Assembly (NCBI RefSeq): GCF_008757455.1
Contig: NZ_VCMV01000003.1
Coordinates: 402,280 to 463,346 of the forward strand
DNA length: 61,067 nt
Reading direction: 5' to 3'
From: Microvirga brassicacearum
Lineage (GTDB): Bacteria; Pseudomonadota; Alphaproteobacteria; Rhizobiales; Beijerinckiaceae
The first letter of the stretch is position 1. Every line of letters starts with the position of its first letter. The translations under genes were made by a program, and so were the position numbers. The notes under the pieces are model-generated. The model did no database searches. It was given only the letters and a program-made list of their open reading frames with translations, and was not told the origin of the DNA. This document shows positions 7,669-17,783 of the stretch, one piece after another.

Positions 7669-9062
7669 CAAGCGTCGATCTTCTCATTGTCGGCGCCGGT
7701 CCGGCCGGCATGGCGGCGGCCGTTCAGGCGCGCCGGTTCGGCCTCGATGTGCTCGTCGTCGATGATCAGCCGGCACCCGGCGGCCAGATCTGGCGGTCGG
7801 TCGAAACGGTCGCCGCAGCTCCGCGCGGCAAAATTCTCGGCCAGGCCTACCAGGCCGGAAAGCCCCTCGCGGACGCCTTTCGCGCCAGCGGCGTGCGCTA
7901 TCAGCCCGGCACTCAATTGTGGCAGATCGAACCGGGATTTCGCGCTTTCGTCACCCGCGACCGGCAGGCCTCCACGATCGAGGCCAGAAGCGTGATCCTG
8001 GCGACCGGTGCGCAGGAACGGCCCGTTCCTTTCGCGGGCTGGACGCTGCCGGGCGTTCTGACTGTCGGGGCGGCGCAGATTCTGCTCAAGAGTTCAGGCC
8101 AGATCCCGGAAAAGCCGGTCTGGATCGCGGGCAGCGGCCCGCTGCCGCTGCTCTATCTGGTCCAGCTCTTGCGCGCCGGCGGCAAGATCGCGGGGTATCT
8201 TGACACGACGCCGCCCGGACGTCGCCGCGCGGCGCTGCCTCATCTGGCCAAGGCGCTCGGCGCGGCCGGCGATCTCATCAAGGGCCTGGCCTGGATGGGG
8301 ATGCTCCGCAAGGCTCGCGTGCCCATCGTCAGGCATGTGGCCGATATCGAGGCGATCGGCTCCGAGCGGATCGAGTCGCTGATGTACCGCACCCGAACCG
8401 GACAGGAAAAGACCGTCCCGGCGGACGTGCTTCTCGTTCATGAGGGCGTCATCCCGAGCATTCACGGGGCGCTGGCGCTCGGCTGCGCGGTGGCCTGGCG
8501 CGATGATCAGGATTGCTACGCGCCGGTTCTCGATCCGTGGGGCGAAAGCTCGCAAGCGGGGATTTTTGTGGCGGGCGACGGCGCCGGCATCGCGGGCGCT
8601 CAGGCCGCAAGCCTGCGCGGCGAGCTCGCTGCGCTTCGCGTCGCCGTGACGCTTGGGCGCGCGAGCGAGCAGGCGGCGGCGGAGGCGGCAAAGCCGATCC
8701 GCCGGAAACTGGATCGCCAACTTGCCTTGCGCCCGTTTCTCGATGCCCTGTTCAAGCCCCGTCCGGAAATCTTCGCCCCCAGCGACGCAACTATCGTGTG
8801 CCGTTGCGAGGAGGTCACCGCTGGCGATATCCGTGCAATGGCCGATGTCGGCCGTCCCGGGCCGAACCAGGTCAAGGCCTTCACCCGCGCCGGCATGGGC
8901 CCCTGTCAGGGGCGTCAATGCGGCTACACGGTGACGCAAATTCTCGCGGCCGCGGAAGGCCGGACGGCGCAGGAGGTCGGCTTCTACCGGATCCGCCCGC
9001 CGCTCAAGCCCGTCACCCTGGGTGAACTCGCCTCTCTCGATCGGCGGGAGAAAGTTTCGTGA
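7665..9062 (+). CDS. FAD/NAD(P)-binding subunit of amine/opine oxidase with C-terminal [2Fe-2S] domain
   Basis: 465 residues; the ATG overlaps the previous stop as ATGA. It has an N-terminal FAD fold (LLIVGAGPAGMAAA), the conserved ATGAQERPVPFAGW segment, a second dinucleotide fold (IAGSGPLPLLY) and a C-terminal BFD-like domain with cysteines 379, 381, 414 and 419 (CRCEEVT then GPCQGRQC). This matches OoxA/NoxA/HcnB/LhpF-type alpha subunits. It transfers electrons from the catalytic DAO subunit to the respiratory chain. The substrate is not set by this subunit. Confidence 0.88.
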   Translation: MTSVDLLIVGAGPAGMAAAVQARRFGLDVLVVDDQPAPGGQIWRSVETVAAAPRGKILGQAYQAGKPLADAFRASGVRYQPGTQLWQIEPGFRAFVTRDRQASTIEARSVILATGAQERPVPFAGWTLPGVLTVGAAQILLKSSGQIPEKPVWIAGSGPLPLLYLVQLLRAGGKIAGYLDTTPPGRRRAALPHLAKALGAAGDLIKGLAWMGMLRKARVPIVRHVADIEAIGSERIESLMYRTRTGQEKTVPADVLLVHEGVIPSIHGALALGCAVAWRDDQDCYAPVLDPWGESSQAGIFVAGDGAGIAGAQAASLRGELAALRVAVTLGRASEQAAAEAAKPIRRKLDRQLALRPFLDALFKPRPEIFAPSDATIVCRCEEVTAGDIRAMADVGRPGPNQVKAFTRAGMGPCQGRQCGYTVTQILAAAEGRTAQEVGFYRIRPPLKPVTLGELASLDRREKVS

Positions 9063-10189
9063 GCCGCTCGGCTTTCGATACCGCGGTGATCGGCGGCGGT
9101 CTGCATGGATTGTCGGCAGCGCTGCATCTGGCGCGCGCCGGGCGGCGGGTCGTCCTCGTCGAGCAGAACTGGGTCGGCCGTCATGCCTCCGGCGCGACGG
9201 CGGCCGGCGTGCGCACGCTGGGCCGCGATCTGGCGGAAGTGCCGATCTCGCTCGAATCGATGGAGATGTGGCACCGGATCGAGGCGATCGTCGGAGACCA
9301 TTGCGGGTTCCATTCCTACGGCCAGCTCCGGGTCGCGGAATTCACCGCCCATCTTCCGTCTTTGGAGAAGCGCCTCGAGACCATGCACCAGCAGGGCTAT
9401 GGACACGAGGAGATCATCGATCGTGCGGAACTCCTGAAGTTGGTTCCGGCGATCGCGCCCCATTGCGTCGGTGCGCTGATCGCGCGGCGGGATGGCGCGG
9501 CCGATCCCCATCGCGCCTTGCGCGCGTTTCGACGCAGCTGCGAGGGTGCCGGCGTGGTGATCCATGAGGGCTGCGGCGTTACGGCCATTGATCGGCGGGG
9601 ATCGGACTGGCACATCCGCGCCGGTGAGCAGGAAATCACAGTGCCGGTGATTGTGAATGCGGCCGGCGCCTGGGCCGCCCGCCTCGCCGCCTTGGTGGGC
9701 GACGACATTCCGCTCGGCCTCAAGGCCTCGATGATGATCGTGACTGAGCGCCTGGCGCCCCTTTTGAAGCCCGTCGTCAGCGTGGTCGGCCGGTCTTTGT
9801 CCTTCAAGCAATCCGACCAGGGCACGCTCGTGATCGGCGGCGGCCTGCAAGGCAGGGCCGATATCGACGCGCAGAAGAGCGCGGTCGATTTCACCGAACT
9901 CGCCAAGGGCGCGCGGGCGGCGACCGATCTCTTTCCGAGCGTCAAGGACGTGCGGATCACGCGCAGCTGGGCCGGCATCGAGGCCAAGACGAAAGACCTT
10001 CTTCCCGTGATCGGTCCCTCGCCCAACGCGTCCGGCGTTTTCCACGCCTTCGGGTTCTCGGGACACGGTTTTCAGCTCGTTCCCGTCGTCGGATCGATCA
10101 TCGCCGATCTCGTCGTCAGCGGCAAAACCCAACGCCACATCAGCCCCTTCTCGGCCGAACGGCTCATGACCACGCGAGCGGCAGCATGA
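9059..10189 (+). CDS. FAD-dependent oxidoreductase, DAO family (second subunit)
   Basis: 376 residues from a GTG start overlapping the previous stop (GTGA). The FAD fold is AVIGGGLHGLSAALHLARAG; the end carries AGIEAKTKDLLPVIG and FGFSGHGFQLVP, typical of the catalytic beta subunit of octopine/nopaline oxidase and HcnC. The RTLGRDLAEVPIS region resembles other opine oxidase beta subunits. It is probably the true partner of the [2Fe-2S] and FAD/NAD subunits, while the DAO at 6273 may be a separate or alternative catalytic subunit. The next gene overlaps by 4 bases. Confidence 0.85.
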   Translation: MSRSAFDTAVIGGGLHGLSAALHLARAGRRVVLVEQNWVGRHASGATAAGVRTLGRDLAEVPISLESMEMWHRIEAIVGDHCGFHSYGQLRVAEFTAHLPSLEKRLETMHQQGYGHEEIIDRAELLKLVPAIAPHCVGALIARRDGAADPHRALRAFRRSCEGAGVVIHEGCGVTAIDRRGSDWHIRAGEQEITVPVIVNAAGAWAARLAALVGDDIPLGLKASMMIVTERLAPLLKPVVSVVGRSLSFKQSDQGTLVIGGGLQGRADIDAQKSAVDFTELAKGARAATDLFPSVKDVRITRSWAGIEAKTKDLLPVIGPSPNASGVFHAFGFSGHGFQLVPVVGSIIADLVVSGKTQRHISPFSAERLMTTRAAA

Positions 10190-11127
10190 TCAGATACGCC
10201 ATCAAACGTCTCCTTTTGGCGATCCCCACTTTGTTCGTCATGCTCACGGCGATCTTCGTGCTGGTGCGCCTGGTGCCGGGCGATGCCGCCGCCGTCATTC
10301 TCGGCGATCAGGCGAGCGAAGCCTCGTTGCGGGCGTTGCGGACGACGCTCGGGCTCGATCAGCCGGTCTACATGCAATATCTGAGCTTCATCGGCGATGT
10401 TCTGACCGGCGATCTCGGTCGGTCGCTGAGCAGCGGCCGTTCGGTCGGGCAGGAGGTGCTGCTCGTACTGCCCTACACGATTGAGCTGACGCTGGCGGCG
10501 ATCGTGATCGGCGTCGCGCTCGGCCTGCCGCTCGGGATCGCGACCGCTGTGCGCCGCAACGGTTGGGTCGATTATGCCGGCCGGCTGATCTCCCTTGTCG
10601 GGCTCTCGTTTCCCGCCTTCGTCTCCGGCATTCTTCTCTTGATCGTCTTCGCGATCCAGCTCGGCTGGTTCCCGGTGCTGAATTCCGGCAGTTCGGGCGA
10701 TCCGATCGAGCGTCTGCGCAATCTCGCCCTGCCGGCCTTCAATCTCGGCATCATTATGATGGCCTATGTGGTGCGCGTGACGCGCTCCTCCATGCTGGGC
10801 GTGCTGGGCGAGGACTACATCCGTACGGCGCGGGCCAAAGGCGTCCGCCCGGGCCGGCTCGTCATCCGTCACGCGCTGCGCAACGGGTTGATCCCGATCA
10901 TCACCGTGGTCGGTCTCTATTTCGGGACGCTGATCGGCAATTCGGTGCTCACCGAAATCATCTTCAACCGTCCGGGCCTCGGCAAGTTGATTCTCGGCGC
11001 GCTGAATGCTCGCGACTACACGCTGCTCCAGGGACTGATGATCATCTTCGCAATCTGCGTCATCGCAGTGAACACGTTGACCGATCTGGCCTATGGGCTC
11101 GTCGATCCAAGGGTGAAGTACAAGTAA
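10186..11127 (+). CDS. ABC transporter permease, DppB type
   Basis: A 313-residue inner-membrane permease. The N-terminal segment RYAIKRLLLAIPTLFVM is the hallmark first helix of DppB/OppB/NikB proteins. About six transmembrane helices follow, and an EAA loop (YIRTARAKGVRPGRLVIRHA) contacts the ATPase. The ATG overlaps the upstream stop. It pairs with the DppC-type protein encoded next (overlap TAATG). Confidence 0.92.
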   Translation: MIRYAIKRLLLAIPTLFVMLTAIFVLVRLVPGDAAAVILGDQASEASLRALRTTLGLDQPVYMQYLSFIGDVLTGDLGRSLSSGRSVGQEVLLVLPYTIELTLAAIVIGVALGLPLGIATAVRRNGWVDYAGRLISLVGLSFPAFVSGILLLIVFAIQLGWFPVLNSGSSGDPIERLRNLALPAFNLGIIMMAYVVRVTRSSMLGVLGEDYIRTARAKGVRPGRLVIRHALRNGLIPIITVVGLYFGTLIGNSVLTEIIFNRPGLGKLILGALNARDYTLLQGLMIIFAICVIAVNTLTDLAYGLVDPRVKYK

Positions 11128-11993
11128 TGGGTGCCGCAGTTTCCTCATCTCCCGCACGGCCGGGCGGCCTGTGGTTGGCGTTCTCCAAGAACCGCCTGTC
11201 CTGGGTCGGGCTTGCGCTTCTCGCGATCATCATCATCGTGGCGATCTTCGCTCCCTTGATCGCGCCCTACGATCCGCTGGAGCAGAACATCGTCGCACGG
11301 CTCGAGCCGCCATCGGCGGAGTTCCTGCTCGGCACCGACAGCTATGGCCGGGATGTCCTCTCCCGCCTGATCTACGGCACGCGGATTTCGCTCACCGTCG
11401 GCTTCATCGCGATCCTGATCGCGATGACCATCGGCTCCATGATCGGCATCCTCGCCGGCTATGTGGGCGGCGTCTTCGACCAGATCGTGATGGGCCTGCT
11501 CGACGTGATGCTATCCTTTCCGACTCTTCTGTTGGGATTGATGATCGCCGCCATGCTCGGCGCGAGCCTCGAGAACCTGATCATCGCCATCGCAATCACC
11601 GAGATCGCCCCCTTCGCCCGCATCGCCCGCGCGCCGACGATTTCCCTGAAGCAGCGCGACTTTGTCGAGGCCGGCCGGGCGCTCGGTTTCGGGCCGGTGC
11701 GCATCATGGGCGTTCACATCCTCCCCAACATGATCTCCGACGTGGTGGTCATGAGCTCGCTCTGGATGGCCTCCGCGATACGCACCGAAGCCTCGCTCTC
11801 CTTCATCGGTCTCGGCGTGCCGCCGCCGACCCCGACCTGGGGCAGCATGATCCGCGAGGGATTCGAGAACATCCTGGATGCCTGGTGGCTCGCCGTCTTC
11901 CCGAGCCTGGCCATCCTCCTCACCGTGCTCGCTCTCAATCTCTTGGGCGATGCCCTGCGCGATGCGATCGATCCCAAGCTACGGGCCGAGTAA
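11127..11993 (+). CDS. ABC transporter permease, DppC type
   Basis: 288 residues beginning at the ATG sharing one base with the previous TAA. After a short cytoplasmic tail comes a first helix ([25 protein letters not shown]), split here by the usual APYDP turn. The [20 protein letters not shown] block follows, diagnostic of OppC_N proteins, and an EAA loop ([19 protein letters not shown]). It forms the heterodimeric channel with the DppB-type permease. Confidence 0.92.
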   Translation: MGAAVSSSPARPGGLWLAFSKNRLSWVGLALLAIIIIVAIFAPLIAPYDPLEQNIVARLEPPSAEFLLGTDSYGRDVLSRLIYGTRISLTVGFIAILIAMTIGSMIGILAGYVGGVFDQIVMGLLDVMLSFPTLLLGLMIAAMLGASLENLIIAIAITEIAPFARIARAPTISLKQRDFVEAGRALGFGPVRIMGVHILPNMISDVVVMSSLWMASAIRTEASLSFIGLGVPPPTPTWGSMIREGFENILDAWWLAVFPSLAILLTVLALNLLGDALRDAIDPKLRAE

Positions 11994-11999
11994 GCCGAT

Positions 12000-12995
<996 letters not shown>

Positions 12996-13000
12996 TTCCC

Positions 13001-14011
13001 ATGACAGCTGGAAACGGGGCCCTCGAGGTCCGCAACCTCGCGAAGCATTTCACCATCGGCGGCGGATTGTTCGGTCCCGAGAAGAAGCTCGTCCGCGCCG
13101 TCAATGACGTGTCGTTCACGGTGCCCAAGGGGACGTCGCTCGGTCTTGTGGGCGAATCCGGATGTGGCAAATCGACGGTGGCGCGCTCACTGCTGCGCCT
13201 GATCGAGCCCGATGCCGGATCGGTCGTCTTCGACGGCATCGACGTGCGGGCGGCCAAGGGCGCTGCGTTGCGCCAGCTGCGGCGCCGGATGCAGATCGTC
13301 TTCCAGGATCCGTATTCGTCTCTCAATCCGCGCCGCACCATCCAGCAGGCGCTGGAGGAACCCTTGCGCGTGCACCGGCTCGGCACGGCCAGGGAGATCG
13401 CCGAGAAGATCGAAACCGCGATCACGGAGGTCGGGCTGCCGAAGCAGGCGCTCGATCGCTACCCGCACGAATTCTCCGGCGGCCAGCGCCAGCGCATCGG
13501 GATCGCCCGCGCCCTCGTGCTCGATCCGGAGCTGATCGTCGCCGACGAGCCCGTCTCGGCGCTCGACGTTTCCGTTCAGGCGCAGATCTTGCGGGTGCTC
13601 GAACGCCTTCGCGACAAGCGCGGCCTCTCCTTCCTGTTCGTGTCGCACGATCTCGGCGTGGTTCGGCATTTCTGCGAGCGGGTCTGCGTGATGTATCTCG
13701 GACGCATCGTCGAGCAGGGCGTGACGGCCGAGGTGTTCGACCGGCCGCTCCATCCCTATACCAAGCTACTGCGGGACAGTTCTCCGGTGCCGGACCCGAC
13801 CGCGCGGCTGACCCTGACCAAGATCATGGGAGAGGTTCCGTCCGCCGCCAATCCGCCGCCGGGCTGCACCTTCCACCCCCGCTGCGTCCGGGCGGCCGGC
13901 CCTTGCATGACGGATATTCCGGCGTTGAACGAACATGACCGCGGCCGCCAGGCGGCCTGTTATCACCCCGAGACCTGGCCCGGCCTGCAGGCTGTTGCGG
14001 CCGCCGGCTGA
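13001..14011 (+). CDS. ABC transporter ATP-binding protein, DppF type
   Basis: 336 residues from the ATG at 13001 with GAGAGGG upstream; an in-frame TTG at 12962 inside the previous gene is rejected. Walker A is GESGCGKS near residue 51, the signature is FSGGQRQR, and Walker B is LIVADEPVSALD. The C-terminal domain contains CTFHPRCVRAAGPC. It is the second ATPase of the dipeptide/opine-type importer. The downstream dehydrogenase gene begins 70 bases later and may be part of the same transcript. Confidence 0.93.
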   Translation: MTAGNGALEVRNLAKHFTIGGGLFGPEKKLVRAVNDVSFTVPKGTSLGLVGESGCGKSTVARSLLRLIEPDAGSVVFDGIDVRAAKGAALRQLRRRMQIVFQDPYSSLNPRRTIQQALEEPLRVHRLGTAREIAEKIETAITEVGLPKQALDRYPHEFSGGQRQRIGIARALVLDPELIVADEPVSALDVSVQAQILRVLERLRDKRGLSFLFVSHDLGVVRHFCERVCVMYLGRIVEQGVTAEVFDRPLHPYTKLLRDSSPVPDPTARLTLTKIMGEVPSAANPPPGCTFHPRCVRAAGPCMTDIPALNEHDRGRQAACYHPETWPGLQAVAAAG

Positions 14012-14081
14012 CCACTTCCTAATCCAAGCCAACCGGCGGGCCAAACCCAGCTCGCCGTCATAATCTTCACGGAGAAAAACG

Positions 14082-15173
14082 ATGCGTGTCGCCATCGCCG
14101 GCGCCGGAGGAATCGCCTTCGCCGCCGCCGCCTTTCTGATTGAGAACGGCCATGATCCGATTCTCTGGTCGCCTTCGGGGAAGCGCACGACCGAACTTGC
14201 CGCCGGGCAGCCGCTGACAGCGACGGGCGCCGTCTCCGGCACCTATCATCCGCGCGTGGCGTCCTCCGCGGCTGAACTCGTGCAGGGTTCCGACGTCATC
14301 CTGATCGCCCTTCCCGCCTATGGTCACCGGGCGGTGATGGATGCGGTCGCGCCGCACGTGACTGACGGTCAGGTCGTCATCATCAGCTCTCACGCCTCCT
14401 TCTGCGCGCTCTATCTTTCGAAGAAATTTGCGGAGAGGGGCGTCAAGGCTCCCATCGTCGCCTGGGGAACGACAGTTACCACAGGGCGTCAGAAGAGCTT
14501 GACCGAAGTTCATATCTCCACCGTGCGGGGTAAAATTGATATGGCGACCGTGCCACTCGCGGCAAGCGAGCAGGGACTCGCAATGTGCCAGGCGCTGTTC
14601 GGCGACCGTTTTGTTCAGAAGGACGATCTGCTCGCCATCGCGCTCAGCAACCTCAATCCGCAGAACCATATGGGCATTGCCTTGTGCAACCTGACCCGCA
14701 TGGAGCGCGGCGAGGCCTGGGGGCAGCACCAGAACGTCACGGATGCGGTCGGCCGTCTGTTCGAGGCCCTCGACGCCGAGCGCCTGCGCATCGCCGAGAC
14801 CTTCGATTTGTCGGTGCGCACCGTGCGCGAGCATTATCACTTCTCCTACGGCGTCCCGATGGGGCCTGTCGGTGAAATGGCGCTGAAATTGCATGAGCGC
14901 GGCGGCGGACCCATGGGGCCGACCACCCTCGATACCCGCTACGTAACGGAAGACGCGCCGTTCGGCCTCCTGCCGACGGTGCTGCTTGGAAAATTGACCG
15001 ATGCTCCCGCCAGGCTCCACGAAGCGGGGCTCGACATCTTCTCGGCGCTCTATGGCCGTGATTTCCGGCAGGAGAACGATCTCCTGCCGGAGCTCGGACT
15101 CGAAGCCCTGTCGAAGTCGGACATGCAGCGTCTTGCCCGGGAAGGCTGGAGCAGCCGGAGCGACTTGCGCTGA
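14082..15173 (+). CDS. NAD(P)-dependent octopine/nopaline dehydrogenase family protein
   Basis: 363 residues. The N-terminal dinucleotide fold (VAIAGAGGIAFAAAAFL) is followed by the octopine/nopaline dehydrogenase helical domain. SNLNPQNHMGIALCNL places the family's catalytic histidine at about H196, and HYHFSYGVP lies further on. These enzymes reductively condense an amino acid with a 2-oxo acid to an opine, or run the reverse oxidative reaction. Lying directly behind an opine-type oxidase and transporter, it supports an N-carboxyalkyl amino acid as the locus substrate. GGAG precedes the ATG. Direction and substrates are not fixed by sequence. Confidence 0.85.
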   Translation: MRVAIAGAGGIAFAAAAFLIENGHDPILWSPSGKRTTELAAGQPLTATGAVSGTYHPRVASSAAELVQGSDVILIALPAYGHRAVMDAVAPHVTDGQVVIISSHASFCALYLSKKFAERGVKAPIVAWGTTVTTGRQKSLTEVHISTVRGKIDMATVPLAASEQGLAMCQALFGDRFVQKDDLLAIALSNLNPQNHMGIALCNLTRMERGEAWGQHQNVTDAVGRLFEALDAERLRIAETFDLSVRTVREHYHFSYGVPMGPVGEMALKLHERGGGPMGPTTLDTRYVTEDAPFGLLPTVLLGKLTDAPARLHEAGLDIFSALYGRDFRQENDLLPELGLEALSKSDMQRLAREGWSSRSDLR

Positions 15174-15299
15174 GCGGCGAAGGCGGGTCTCAACCGCCCG
15201 AAAACGAAAGATCAGCGGCATTCATTTCGGAACCGAACGCGCTCATCGGCCTCGCCCCGGGGTCTAATATGACAATACGTCGGTCCTTTCCGAAAATTG

Positions 15300-15451
15300 T
15301 TATGCTAAACCAACTGAAAGACCAGGAGACCTGACAATCACCATCGCCTGCGTCCGGAGAGCACGTTTGCAAGTCCCGGTGGTTTCAGGTCCCCGCAACC
15401 AGCTTTAATTGTCGTGCATCAAAAGCCGGATCCGAAAGGGTCCGGCTTTTT
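15300..15451 (+). ncRNA. Candidate structured small RNA ending in a terminator
   Basis: No coding frame is convincing here. A long-range stem can form between 15329-15342 (ACCTGA, TCACC) and 15378-15390 (GGTGG, TCAGGT), followed 30 bases later by a very strong intrinsic terminator. A TATGCT -10-like hexamer sits at 15301, with no clear -35. It could be an independent sRNA, or the 3' leader/trailer of the preceding operon, which ends 127 bases upstream. I do not recognise a known RNA family. Confidence 0.4.
15421..15451 (+). terminator. Strong rho-independent terminator
   Basis: Arms AAAAGCCGGATCC and GGGTCCGGCTTTT pair over 13 bases (one G-T pair) around a GAAA tetraloop, with the descending arm running into five T. 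The A-rich upstream and T-rich downstream flanks make it potentially bidirectional: it could end the opine operon or small RNA on the plus strand. Confidence 0.9.
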
Positions 15452-15484
15452 GCGTTCGCGCCGGCCCACCGGCGTCGGTCCTGA

Positions 15485-15760
15485 TCAAACAGTTGCGAGC
15501 GTCGGGGGTTTCTTGCTGCTGTCGGCGTTCCGGAGATCCAGCCGAACACAGCACAAGATGCGGACGAGGTCCCCGCTCAAGACGGCATCCAGTCCACCGC
15601 CAGCACCGACCCGCGGCGTCAGGGTGATGTCGGCGATCAGCGAGCGGATCAGCTCCATGGCTTGCTCTCGTGATCATCCTCGAGCAGGAGCTCAAGTTCC
15701 GCAACCTTGCGCCGATAGACGGCGGCCAGGTTCGGATGGACACCTTGGGGCGCAAAGCTG
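15485..15760 (-). pseudogene. C-terminal remnant of a serine recombinase
   Basis: Read on the minus strand, one frame gives GVHPNLAAVYRRKVAELELL. After a single frameshift near 15662 the sequence continues AMELIRSLIADITLTPR, then GLDAVLSGDLVRIL and a stop at 15485. This is the familiar C-terminal tail of large serine recombinases (Tn3 resolvase/invertase superfamily). The catalytic and DNA-binding domains are absent, so it is a relic of an integrated element. Its tail lies 34 bases from the strong terminator. Confidence 0.7.
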
Positions 15761-16047
15761 AAGGTCCGGTGTTTTTCATACAGGAAACAACTTCCGCTTC
15801 TGGCACAGCTGGGACGTGGCGCCTTGGTCAGCTTGCGAGCTCAAAGCGGAAGTTCACTTAGAGCAGGGGACTTCCTAGCACCCATTTGACGGTCGGGCTG
15901 AAAACAAGCTCACGACCTTAAGGCGACCATCGATCCATCTCACAGCTTCCTGTCAAAGCGTTTGCGTTTGCCTTTGCGCTTGCGCGCGGAGGGGGCTCGG
16001 TCAGAATAACGAGGCTTGAGGAAACGTTGAGGCGAAGGAGGGATCAG
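15761..16047. other. No gene recognised
   Basis: Between the recombinase remnant and the SDR gene no convincing gene is seen. The recombinase frame may extend weakly to about 15790. The stretch just before the SDR start holds the GGAGGG ribosome binding site. Confidence 0.4.
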
Positions 16048-16806
16048 ATGGCTGCGACCTATAGCGACTTGGATGGCAAAGTGGTGCTCATCACGGGTGG
16101 CGGCTCGGGCATAGGCGAGGCCATCGTCCGCCGCTTCGCCGAGCAGAAATGCAAAGTGGCCTTCATCGACATTGCACGGGACGCATCGGAGAGGCTGACG
16201 CGCGAACTGATGGCCCGGGGCCTCAGCGTGCGTTTCGAACATGCCGACCTCACCGACATCACGGCTCTGCGTGCCGCCATTGGCCGGATCCGGGAAACGC
16301 TCGGGCCGATCCAGATCCTCGTCAACAACGCCGCCCACGACGAGCGCCACCCGACGCCGGACGTCACTTCCGAGTATTGGGACGATCGTATCGCCGTGAA
16401 CCTGAAGCATCAGTTCTTCGCCGCGCAGGCTGTCCTGCCCGATATGCAGCGAGCAAATGAGGGGATCATCGTCAATTTCGGATCGTTCTCTTGGATGATC
16501 GGGCAGGGAGGCATGGCGGCTTACACGGCTGCCAAATCCGCCGTGCTTGGGCTCACGCGCTCGCTGGCGCGGGATTACGGTCCCTATAATATCCGCGTGA
16601 ACGCCATTGCGCCGGGTTGGATCATGACGCAGCGCCAGATCGAAAAGTGGCTCACCCCCGAGGGCGAGCAAGAGCTGATGCAGCGCCAGTGCCTCAAACG
16701 GAAACTGATGCCGGACGAGATCGCAAAGTTCACGGTCTTCCTGGCGTCCGAGGAGGCCTCAGCCTGCACCAATCAGCAATATGTGGTGGATGGCGGCTGG
16801 GTCTGA
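16048..16806 (+). CDS. SDR family sugar dehydrogenase-like oxidoreductase
   Basis: 252 residues from the ATG at 16048, which follows GGAGGG; an ATG 21 bases earlier has no site. Classical short-chain dehydrogenase features are TGGGSGIGEA (cofactor), NNAA, and the catalytic YTAAK with the upstream Ser in FGSFSW. It shares unusual blocks with the sulfoquinovose dehydrogenase candidate at 42444: SWM.G..GM, RQ..KWLTPE and a conserved DxRH after NNA. This suggests an aldose 1-dehydrogenase of the same subfamily. It is convergent with the next SDR and lies upstream of a sugar ABC operon. The substrate is unknown. Confidence 0.82.
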   Translation: MAATYSDLDGKVVLITGGGSGIGEAIVRRFAEQKCKVAFIDIARDASERLTRELMARGLSVRFEHADLTDITALRAAIGRIRETLGPIQILVNNAAHDERHPTPDVTSEYWDDRIAVNLKHQFFAAQAVLPDMQRANEGIIVNFGSFSWMIGQGGMAAYTAAKSAVLGLTRSLARDYGPYNIRVNAIAPGWIMTQRQIEKWLTPEGEQELMQRQCLKRKLMPDEIAKFTVFLASEEASACTNQQYVVDGGWV

Positions 16807-16849
16807 CCCGCACTCATGAAGGCCGATCCCGGGGACCATGCACTCCGGC

Positions 16850-17617
16850 TCACATGGATGCCAGCAATCCGCCATCCACATAGATTATCTGTCCGTTCAC
16901 GAAGTCGGAAGCCGCCGAGCTTAAGAATATGGCGGCACCCACGAGCTCGTCGGGTTCGCCCCACCGGCCGGCGGGTGTCCGCGATCGGACCCAGCTGTCG
17001 AAGGCGGGGTCCTCCTTCAGGGTCGTATTCAACGGCGTCGCAAAATAACCGGGACCGATCCCGTTTGCCTGAATATTCGAGCCTGCCCATTCGACGCACA
17101 TGGCTCTGGTCAGCTGCCTGACCGCGCCTTTGGCGGCGACGTAAGGTGCGATGGTCTTCCGGGCAACTTCACTCGCAAGGGAGCAGATGTTGACGATCTT
17201 GCCACGGCGGCGTGCCACCATGCCCTTCGCGACTGCCTGCCCGACAAGGAAGACGCCGGTCAGGTTCGTCCGGATGACCTCGTCCCACATGGCCGGATCC
17301 ATCTCAAGAAGAGGGGCACGGCGCTGGATTCCCGCATTGTTGATGAGGATATCGATCGGGCCGATCTCGCGCTCGATGCGTGCGATCTCGGGGGCGATCT
17401 CGTCTGCAAGAGTGCAGTCGAAGCGGGAGCCGTGAACTTGAAGGCCCTGGCAGCGTAGCATCTCGACAGTGCGGTCGATTCTATCCGGATTGCGACCGTT
17501 CACCACCACCACGGCGCCTGCCCCCGCAAGGCCTTGAGCAAGCGCCAAGCCGATGCCGGATGTGGCACCTGTTACGAGAGCAGTTCGGCCGGTCAGATCG
17601 AAAAGACGAGTCACCAT
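16850..17617 (-). CDS. SDR oxidoreductase, gluconate 5-dehydrogenase-like
   Basis: A 255-residue short-chain dehydrogenase with TGATSGIG, NNAG and YVAAK, a Ser in NICSLAS, and a C-terminal IYVDGG. The opening LFDLTGRTALVTGATSGIGLA and the PLNTTLKEDPAF.SW..SRTPAGRWGEP region resemble gluconate 5-dehydrogenase (IdnO) and 2-keto-deoxy-sugar-acid reductases. It would interconvert a sugar acid and its keto form with NAD(P)H. It is divergent from the sugar ABC operon at 17784 and separated from it by 166 bases, so shared control is plausible. A link with the L-idonate dehydrogenase at 59741 is possible but distant. Confidence 0.82.
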   Translation of the reverse strand: MVTRLFDLTGRTALVTGATSGIGLALAQGLAGAGAVVVVNGRNPDRIDRTVEMLRCQGLQVHGSRFDCTLADEIAPEIARIEREIGPIDILINNAGIQRRAPLLEMDPAMWDEVIRTNLTGVFLVGQAVAKGMVARRRGKIVNICSLASEVARKTIAPYVAAKGAVRQLTRAMCVEWAGSNIQANGIGPGYFATPLNTTLKEDPAFDSWVRSRTPAGRWGEPDELVGAAIFLSSAASDFVNGQIIYVDGGLLASM

Positions 17618-17743
17618 CCAAGACTTTTAAAAAGCAGTAAACTGGGGCCGGAATATTGATTCTAATGCATAATCCCCAAGAGGAAAGGGCTTTACCGCGG
17701 CCATTAGAGTTGTAATCTCTCCTCACGAAATGTTCCCAAGACA

Positions 17744-17769
17744 GGAGCTTCGGTCCCGGCCGAGGCTCC
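17744..17769 (+). promoter_or_regulatory. Leader hairpin before the sugar ABC operon
   Basis: GGAGCTTCGG and CCGAGGCTCC pair over 9 of 10 positions around a 6-base loop, ending 14 bases before the ATG at 17784, with the ribosome binding site GAGGGGG just after it. It may affect translation or mRNA stability. No T-run follows, so it is not a normal terminator. Confidence 0.4.
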
Positions 17770-17783
17770 GATGAGGGGGATGC

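Noticed and set aside
7375..10189. Hydrogen cyanide synthase (HcnABC) as the function of the oxidase subunits
   Set aside because: The subunits are homologous in layout, but the Dpp-type transporter, extra DAO and opine dehydrogenase fit opine or amino acid catabolism better, and HCN synthase operons lack these.
7375..10189. D-hydroxyproline dehydrogenase locus
   Set aside because: The subunit set is compatible, but no hydroxyproline epimerase, deaminase or ketoglutarate semialdehyde dehydrogenase gene is nearby. It remains a possible alternative for the oxidase alone.
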